This document shows, in pieces, positions 58,352 to 64,000 of a DNA stretch of 64,000 nt. The notes beneath the pieces are model-generated. The model was not told the DNA's origin and did not search any database. It worked only from the letters and a program-made list of their open reading frames with translations. The position numbers and the translations under genes were made by a program. Each line of letters begins with the position of its first letter. Positions within the stretch are counted from its first letter, which is position 1. Source of the stretch: Ancylobacter koreensis (GTDB lineage: Bacteria > Pseudomonadota > Alphaproteobacteria > Rhizobiales > Xanthobacteraceae). The stretch spans positions 186,001-250,000 of the forward strand of contig NZ_JALKCG010000001.1 in NCBI RefSeq assembly GCF_023016525.1, given 5' to 3'.

Positions 58352-59293
58352 ATGAGCGAGGCGAAACCCGATTTTTCGAAAGGCGCCGCCTACATCAACG
58401 GCCAGTATGTCCCGATTTCCGAGGCCAAGATCCCGGTCGGCGACTGGGGCTTCACCCATTCGGACGTGACCTATGACGTCGTCCACGTCACCGATGGCGG
58501 CTTCTTCCGCCTGGAAGACCACCTCACCCGTTTCCACCGCTCGCTGGAGGGCTACCGGCTCGATCCCGGTGTGACCCGCGAGGAGATGCGGCAGATTCTC
58601 GGCAAAGTCGTCGCCCTCTCCGGGCTGAAGGACGCCTTCGTCGCCATGGTCTCCACCCGCGGCGTGCCGCGCGTCTACGGCTCGCGCGATCCGGCCGACT
58701 GCGAGAACACCTTCATTGCCTATGCGGTGCCGTGGGTGGACGTCATCAAGCCGGACGTGCAGGAGCGCGGCGCGCATCTCCTCGTCGCGCAGGTTCCGCG
58801 CATCTCGCAGAACTCCCTCGACCCGACGCTGAAGAACTACATGTGGCGCGACTTCACGCGCGGCATGTTCGAAGCCAAGGACAAGGGCTTCGACACCGCC
58901 ATCCTGCTCGATTCCGAGGGCTATCTGACCGAAGGCGCCGGCTTCAACGTCTTCATCGTCAAGGACAACAAGGTCATCACGCCGGATCGCGGCGCCCTGC
59001 GCGGCATCACCCGCCTCGCCGTGCTCGATATCTGCCCCGAGCTCGGCCTCGAGCCGATCGTCGGCCCCATCACCTTCGAGGAGCTGATGGACGCCGACGA
59101 GGTGTTCACCACCACCACGGCCGGCGGCGTCATGCCCTGCGCCCGCGTGAACGAACGCATCTACGGCAACGACCGGCCCGGCCCGATCAGCGCGAAGATC
59201 AAGGAGACCTATTGGCGCAAGCACAAGGAGGGCTGGCACATGACGCCGGTCAACTATGCCGACGCCGACAACCCGTTCAGCGCCGCCGCCTGA
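58352..59293 (+). CDS. class IV PLP aminotransferase (branched-chain/D-amino acid/(R)-amine transaminase fold)
   Basis: A 313-residue fold-type IV transaminase: INGQYVPISEAKIPVGDWGFTHSDVTYDVVHV at the N-terminus, PLP lysine in LDPTLKNYMWRDFTRGMFEA, then LLDSEGYLTEGAGFNVFIVKDN and TTTTAGGVMPCARVNERIYG. It could be a D-amino acid, branched-chain or (R)-amine:pyruvate transaminase; sequence alone does not decide. ATG 58352 follows GGAG. It precedes a polyamine-type ABC importer, so an imported amine is a likely substrate (inferred). Confidence 0.88.
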   Translation: MSEAKPDFSKGAAYINGQYVPISEAKIPVGDWGFTHSDVTYDVVHVTDGGFFRLEDHLTRFHRSLEGYRLDPGVTREEMRQILGKVVALSGLKDAFVAMVSTRGVPRVYGSRDPADCENTFIAYAVPWVDVIKPDVQERGAHLLVAQVPRISQNSLDPTLKNYMWRDFTRGMFEAKDKGFDTAILLDSEGYLTEGAGFNVFIVKDNKVITPDRGALRGITRLAVLDICPELGLEPIVGPITFEELMDADEVFTTTTAGGVMPCARVNERIYGNDRPGPISAKIKETYWRKHKEGWHMTPVNYADADNPFSAAA

Positions 59294-59318
59294 GCGGCCC
59301 CGCACGACAGACGCCGGA

Positions 59319-59341
59319 CCCCGGGCCGATGCAGCCCGGGG
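59319..59341 (+). other. intercistronic hairpin after the aminotransferase
   Basis: CCCCGGGC / GCCCGGGG (59319-59326, 59334-59341) with a 7-base loop, without a T-run. It may partly terminate or stabilise transcripts before the binding-protein gene. Confidence 0.5.
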
Positions 59342-59416
59342 CCGGTTCGGGAGAGACGACAGGCCGGGCGGTTCCCGCCGATGCACAACGCCACAACTGA
59401 ATCAGGGGACTGGAAG

Positions 59417-60622
59417 ATGAAACCGCACGAGTCGCATTCCGCCGCCGCGCAGGCCGCCGCTCCGGCCTCCTCGTCGGTTGACCGCCGGCAGGCACTGAAG
59501 ACGCTGGCCGCCGGTGCGCTGGCCACCGTGACCGCGCCCTATATCCGGCCGGCCTCCGCCGCCCCCACCCAGCTGCGCGCGCTGATGTGGGAAGGCTACC
59601 TGCTGCCGGACGTGATCGCCGGCTTCGAGGAGAAGTACAAGGTCAAGTTCGCCCCCACCTTCTTCGACGGCAATTCCGAGGCCTACAACAAGCTGCGCGT
59701 CGGCGGCACGAAGGATTTCGACCTCGTGCAGGCGGACGGCTTCTGGCCGAGCCTGTATTTCCGAGAGAAGCTGATCCGCACCGTCGACTACGCCAAGATG
59801 CCGAGCACGCAGCATCTGTTCCCGGTGTTCAAGCCGGACCAGTACAAGCTGCTGACCGACGAGAAGACCGGCGTGCAGTTCGGCGTGCCCTTCTGCTGGG
59901 GCAGCTACGGCACCACCTACAATGCCGACCAGGTGCCCGCCGAGAAGGCCGCCAGCATCGAAGTGCTGTTCGATCCCGAATTCGGCGGCCGCCTGTCGAC
60001 CAGCGCCCGCTTCGAGGAGAACATCGCGCTCACCGGCATCCTCGTCGCCAGCCGCATGGGCACCATCGACAAGCCGCGCCCGGACGGCAAGTCGTTCAAT
60101 CCCTATGTGCTGACCGACGCGGAGCTGGATGGGGTCGAAAAGCTGCTGATCGAGCAGAAGAAGCTCCTCCTCACCCGCTATCAGGACAATGCGACGCTCG
60201 AACAGCTCCTGGCGAGCGGCGCCGTGGTCGCGGCACCGGAATTCGCGCAGGTCTACCGCCTCCTCCTCGCCAAGAAGGCGAAGGGCGAGATCGACACCAC
60301 CTTCGCCCACACGCTGGTGCCGAAGGAAGGCGGCCTCGGCTGGGTCGACACCTGGCTTGTCTCTTCCGGCGTGCCGGACGGGGCGGGGCTCGACGTCTGC
60401 CAGAGCTTCATCGACCTCATGACCGCGCCCGAGACCATGAAGAAGATCGCGCTGGCCAGCGGCTGCTCGACCACCATCGACATTCGCTCCCTGTCGACGC
60501 CGGAGGAGCAGAAGCTCTATCTGATGGACCGCACCGGCGAACTCTCCAAGATGTACATGTTCGACCAGCCCTCCTCGACGGAGAAGTGGGAACGGGTCTG
60601 GTCGCGGATGCAGGCGGCCTGA
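59417..60622 (+). CDS. ABC transporter substrate-binding protein, PotD-like (second system)
   Basis: A 401-residue periplasmic binding protein with a leader containing DRRQALKTLAAGALATVTAPYIRPASA (possible Tat signal with RR). The PotD-type core reads LRALMWEGYLLPDVIAGFEEKYKVKF, DLVQADGFWPSLYFREKLIRTVDYAK, FCWGSYGTTYNADQV and GGLGWVDTWLVSSGVPDGAG. ATG 59417 follows AGGGGAC...GGAAG. It begins a four-gene importer; a 12-bp hairpin follows its stop, as is common when the binding protein is needed in excess. The ligand is probably an amine. Confidence 0.9.
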   Translation: MKPHESHSAAAQAAAPASSSVDRRQALKTLAAGALATVTAPYIRPASAAPTQLRALMWEGYLLPDVIAGFEEKYKVKFAPTFFDGNSEAYNKLRVGGTKDFDLVQADGFWPSLYFREKLIRTVDYAKMPSTQHLFPVFKPDQYKLLTDEKTGVQFGVPFCWGSYGTTYNADQVPAEKAASIEVLFDPEFGGRLSTSARFEENIALTGILVASRMGTIDKPRPDGKSFNPYVLTDAELDGVEKLLIEQKKLLLTRYQDNATLEQLLASGAVVAAPEFAQVYRLLLAKKAKGEIDTTFAHTLVPKEGGLGWVDTWLVSSGVPDGAGLDVCQSFIDLMTAPETMKKIALASGCSTTIDIRSLSTPEEQKLYLMDRTGELSKMYMFDQPSSTEKWERVWSRMQAA

Positions 60623-60625
60623 GCG

Positions 60626-60664
60626 CGCGGCGGCCGGCGCACCCGCGCGCGTCCGGCCGCCGCG
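60626..60664 (+). other. stem-loop between binding-protein and ATPase genes
   Basis: CGCGGCGGCCGG (60626-60637) and CCGGCCGCCGCG (60653-60664) form a perfect 12-bp stem with a 15-base loop and no T-run. Such hairpins protect the upstream message from 3' decay and raise binding-protein levels. Confidence 0.7.
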
Positions 60665-60700
60665 ACGACCTTCGAGACCTGAATCCGGGAGCCTGAGAAC

Positions 60701-61767
<1,067 letters not shown>

Positions 61768-61771
<4 letters not shown>

Positions 61772-62628
61772 AGGGACGCTGGTCCGGCCCCCTCCTTCTC
61801 GGCGTCCCGACGGCGTTCCTGCTGGCGCTGTTCGTGCTGCCGCTGGTCTCGATGGTGGTGCTCAGCTTCTGGCGCACCGAGAACTACCACATCGTCCAGG
61901 ACTGGAACCTCGGCAACTACCTCACGCTGGCGACCGAGGGCGCCTATGTCACCTTCCTCGTCCGCTCGCTGGTGATGGCGAGCCTCGTCTCGGTGATCTG
62001 CGTCGTCATCGCCTGGCCGGTCAGCTACGCCATCATCCTCTATGGCGGGCGCTACCGGCTGCTGTTCACCCTCGCCTTCGCCGTGCCCTTCCTCACCGGC
62101 GAGGTGCTGCGCGTCATCGCCTTGCAGGGCCTGCTCGGCCCGCTCGGGCTGATCAACGGCGTGCTGATGGCGCTCGGCGCGGCGCCGCTGCGCTTCATCA
62201 TGTACACCAACGTCGCCAGCGCCATCGGGCTGGTCTATCTCTACCTGCCGATCGTGGTGACGGTGATCTACCTGTCGCTGCTGAACTTCGATGCCCGGCT
62301 GATCGATGCGGCGAAGATCTTCGGCGCCAGCCCGGCGCGTGCCTTCTTCGAAATCACCTGGCCGCTGAACCTGTTCGGCACGCTGATCGGCTTCGCGCTG
62401 TGCTTCATCCCGTGCCTGTCGGCGACACTGGCACCGCGCTTCCTCGGCGGGCCGAACGGCACGCTCTACGGCATGGCGATGGCGCAGCAGTTCGGCGAGA
62501 GCGGCACCTGGGCGCTCGGCGCCGCCATGGGCGTCGTGCTGTTCCTCACCTCGATCCTCGCCGTGCTGGCGGTCTGCCTCAAGGTCGACCTGCGCCGCAC
62601 CGGCTTCACCGGCTTCGGGAGGGGATGA
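61768..62628 (+). CDS. ABC transporter permease, PotB-like (second system)
   Basis: A 286-residue inner-membrane permease with six helices (for example LLLGVPTAFLLALFVLPLVSMVVLSF) and the EAA-type loop IDAAKIFGASPARAFFEITWPLNLFG. The start overlaps the ATPase stop. The long frame upstream belongs to the ATPase region read in another phase. Its stop overlaps the next permease start. Confidence 0.92.
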
Positions 62629-63458
62629 TGGCCCGCCGCCTGACACGCTTCCTGAGCAAATACGCGCTGCTGGCGACGCTCGCCATCTCCTATCTCTTCC
62701 TCTATCTGCCGATCGTGCATATCGGCCTCGGCGCCTTCGCGAAGAACCACGCCTTCCCCTACCCGCCGCGCTGGACGCTCGACACCTTCGGGCGGCTGTT
62801 CGCCAATTCGCTGTACCAGAACGCCTTCGCGAACAGCCTCATCCTCGGCGTGGGGGCGGGCGCGCTCTCCACTTTGCTGGCGGCCGCCGCCACGCTCGGG
62901 CTGATGCGCCACGCCGGCCGGCGCACGGGGCTCTATCTCGTGCTCTTCGTCGCCCCGCTCTTCGTGGCGGAGGTGCTGCTGGGCATCGCCTCGCTGATCT
63001 TCAACGGGCTGTTCCTCGAACTGCAGGGCAACCTCGTCTCGGCGATCCTCGCCAATGCGGTGCACTGCTTCAGCTACGCGCTGCTGATCATGGCGACGCA
63101 GCTCTACCGTTACGACTGGCGGCTGGACGACGCGGCCATGGTGTTCGGCGCCTCGCCGACCCGCACCTTCTTCGAGGTGACGCTGCCGCTGATCTGGCCC
63201 GGCCTGCTCGGCGCCTTCATCGTCACCTTCATCATGGCGTTCAACAATCTGGAGATTTCCTTCTACCTGCTCGGCGCCACGCCGACCCTGCCCTCGGTGG
63301 CCTGGGGCGCGCTGCGCTACGGCGTGAAGCCGGAGCTCTACGCGCTCGCCACCGCCGTCAATCTCGTCGTCGTGGTCGGGCTGGCGGTGATGTTCGTGCT
63401 GATGCTGACCGGCAAGGTCGCCTTCGGTCACCGGCCCGAGCGCGAGCGGGCGGTCTGA
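62628..63458 (+). CDS. ABC transporter permease, PotC-like (second system)
   Basis: A 276-residue permease, MARRLTRFLSKYALLATLAISYLFLYLPIVHIGLGAF, with the coupling loop [37 protein letters not shown] ribosome site suits ATG 62628, although 62625 (one more Met) overlaps the previous stop. It is the last importer gene; a MocR-type regulator follows on the same strand. Confidence 0.92.
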   Translation: MARRLTRFLSKYALLATLAISYLFLYLPIVHIGLGAFAKNHAFPYPPRWTLDTFGRLFANSLYQNAFANSLILGVGAGALSTLLAAAATLGLMRHAGRRTGLYLVLFVAPLFVAEVLLGIASLIFNGLFLELQGNLVSAILANAVHCFSYALLIMATQLYRYDWRLDDAAMVFGASPTRTFFEVTLPLIWPGLLGAFIVTFIMAFNNLEISFYLLGATPTLPSVAWGALRYGVKPELYALATAVNLVVVVGLAVMFVLMLTGKVAFGHRPERERAV

Positions 63459-63521
63459 GCCACGAGGCGACCGGAGGCGCATGATGTGGCATGGTCATTG
63501 CGTGCCCCGCACAGGGGGGCC

Positions 63522-64000
63522 TTGACCGGAGTGCAGGACGTGTTGCTCGACGCGCTGGGGCTGAATCTCGAACGCCGGCCGGACGCACCCCTCTACCGGC
63601 AGATCTATCACGGGCTGGCGGCGGAGATCGTCGGCGGCTCCATCAAGCCGGGCCAGCGCCTGCCCTCGACGCGCGACCTCGCGCAGGCGCTGGGCGTCTC
63701 GCGCAACACCATCATGCTCGCCTTCGAGCAGCTCGCCGCCGAGGGCTATCTTGAAGGGCTTTCCGGCTCGGGCACCTATGTCTCGCGCGAGCCGCCCGCC
63801 GAGGTGGTGGAGCCCGCCGCGCCGCGCATCAACCCGGCGATCAAGGCGGCCGGCAGTCTCGACCGCAGCCTCGACCTTGCGGTCGAACTCGCCGCCGATC
63901 CGGGCATCGATTCCGGCGTCGAGCTGGGCGTGGCGCTCGCCCACGCGCCGCAGACGCTGCGCCACATGCGCCGGCCTGTGCCGTTCCGCTCCAATTTCCC
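63522..64000 (+). CDS. MocR-type (GntR helix-turn-helix + aminotransferase-like) regulator, partial
   Basis: Only the first 159 or so residues are in the window. The GntR-type winged helix is clear: RPDAPLYRQIYHGLAAEIVGGSIKPGQRLPSTRDLAQALGVSRNTIMLAFEQLAAEGYLEGLSGSGTYVSR. The following segment (RRPVPFRSNF) leads into the PLP-binding aminotransferase-like domain expected of MocR/PdxR proteins (about 470 residues). Start could be TTG 63522 behind GGGGGG or GTG 63531. Its position beside an aminotransferase and an amine importer suggests it controls them (inferred). Confidence 0.85.
   Translation, partial: MTGVQDVLLDALGLNLERRPDAPLYRQIYHGLAAEIVGGSIKPGQRLPSTRDLAQALGVSRNTIMLAFEQLAAEGYLEGLSGSGTYVSREPPAEVVEPAAPRINPAIKAAGSLDRSLDLAVELAADPGIDSGVELGVALAHAPQTLRHMRRPVPFRSNF

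Overview
The window is a GC-rich bacterial chromosome segment with dense, overlapping operons. Gene content and order point to an alphaproteobacterium of the Hyphomicrobiales, probably Xanthobacteraceae-like. Supporting signs are ccmAB divergent from acnA, a DUF2794 gene, rplU-rpmA-obgE-proB, and an Asp-x-x-Asp-free ATP synthase operon in the order delta-alpha-gamma-beta. The taxonomic call is inference. About 65 protein genes, one tRNA (selenocysteine) and several palindromic repeat elements are supported. There is no phage, IS element or CRISPR array.

Layout. 1-4362: ATP synthase F1 genes on the minus strand, with atpD cut by the window edge. 4750-8962: haem exporter ccmAB divergent from aconitase acnA. 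9301-12914: a DUF1223 secreted thiol protein, a candidate minus-strand small RNA, DUF2794, and the agmatine-to-putrescine pair aguB-aguA. 13064-18236: a minus-strand lar operon (larA-larC-larE-larB) for the nickel-pincer racemase, ending in an SDR-type oxidoreductase. 18646-31294: a selenium block. It has selD (with a transglutaminase-like and a TlpA-like gene) divergent from a membrane formate dehydrogenase whose alpha subunit contains an in-frame UGA (Sec200) with a matching SECIS hairpin. fdhB, fdhC, fdhE, selA, selB and tRNA-Sec follow. 31633-35322: hydrolase, LysR regulator, GNAT and MFS genes. 35332-39652: a putrescine/spermidine-type ABC importer. 40011-41920: a serine hydrolase and a small low-GC island with a coiled-coil/winged-helix gene and a 27-codon ORF.

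41968-46065: proB, obgE, a GNAT gene, rpmA and rplU with a clear sigma70 promoter. 46532-50642: nikR divergent from a nickel ECF importer nikKMLQO, with a textbook NikR operator between them. 50652-56296: galM, then carnitine degradation (fused carnitine dehydrogenase-thioesterase, beta-keto acid cleavage enzyme, GlxA/AraC activator) and an orphan betaine/carnitine binding protein. 56485-64000: an ABC-F ATPase, then a class IV aminotransferase with a second polyamine-type ABC importer and the start of a MocR-type regulator.

How the parts fit. Selenium metabolism is nearly self-contained: SelD makes selenophosphate, SelA charges tRNA-Sec, SelB delivers it, and the only visible client is FdhA. 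Nickel is imported by NikKMLQO, and the visible nickel client is LarA. The most unusual points are three. The NikR-family protein lacks all four canonical nickel ligands yet sits beside a perfect NikR operator. The selB reading frame runs through the entire tRNA-Sec gene. A putative structured RNA on the minus strand at about 10180-10335 has compensatory wobble pairs that make sense only on that strand.
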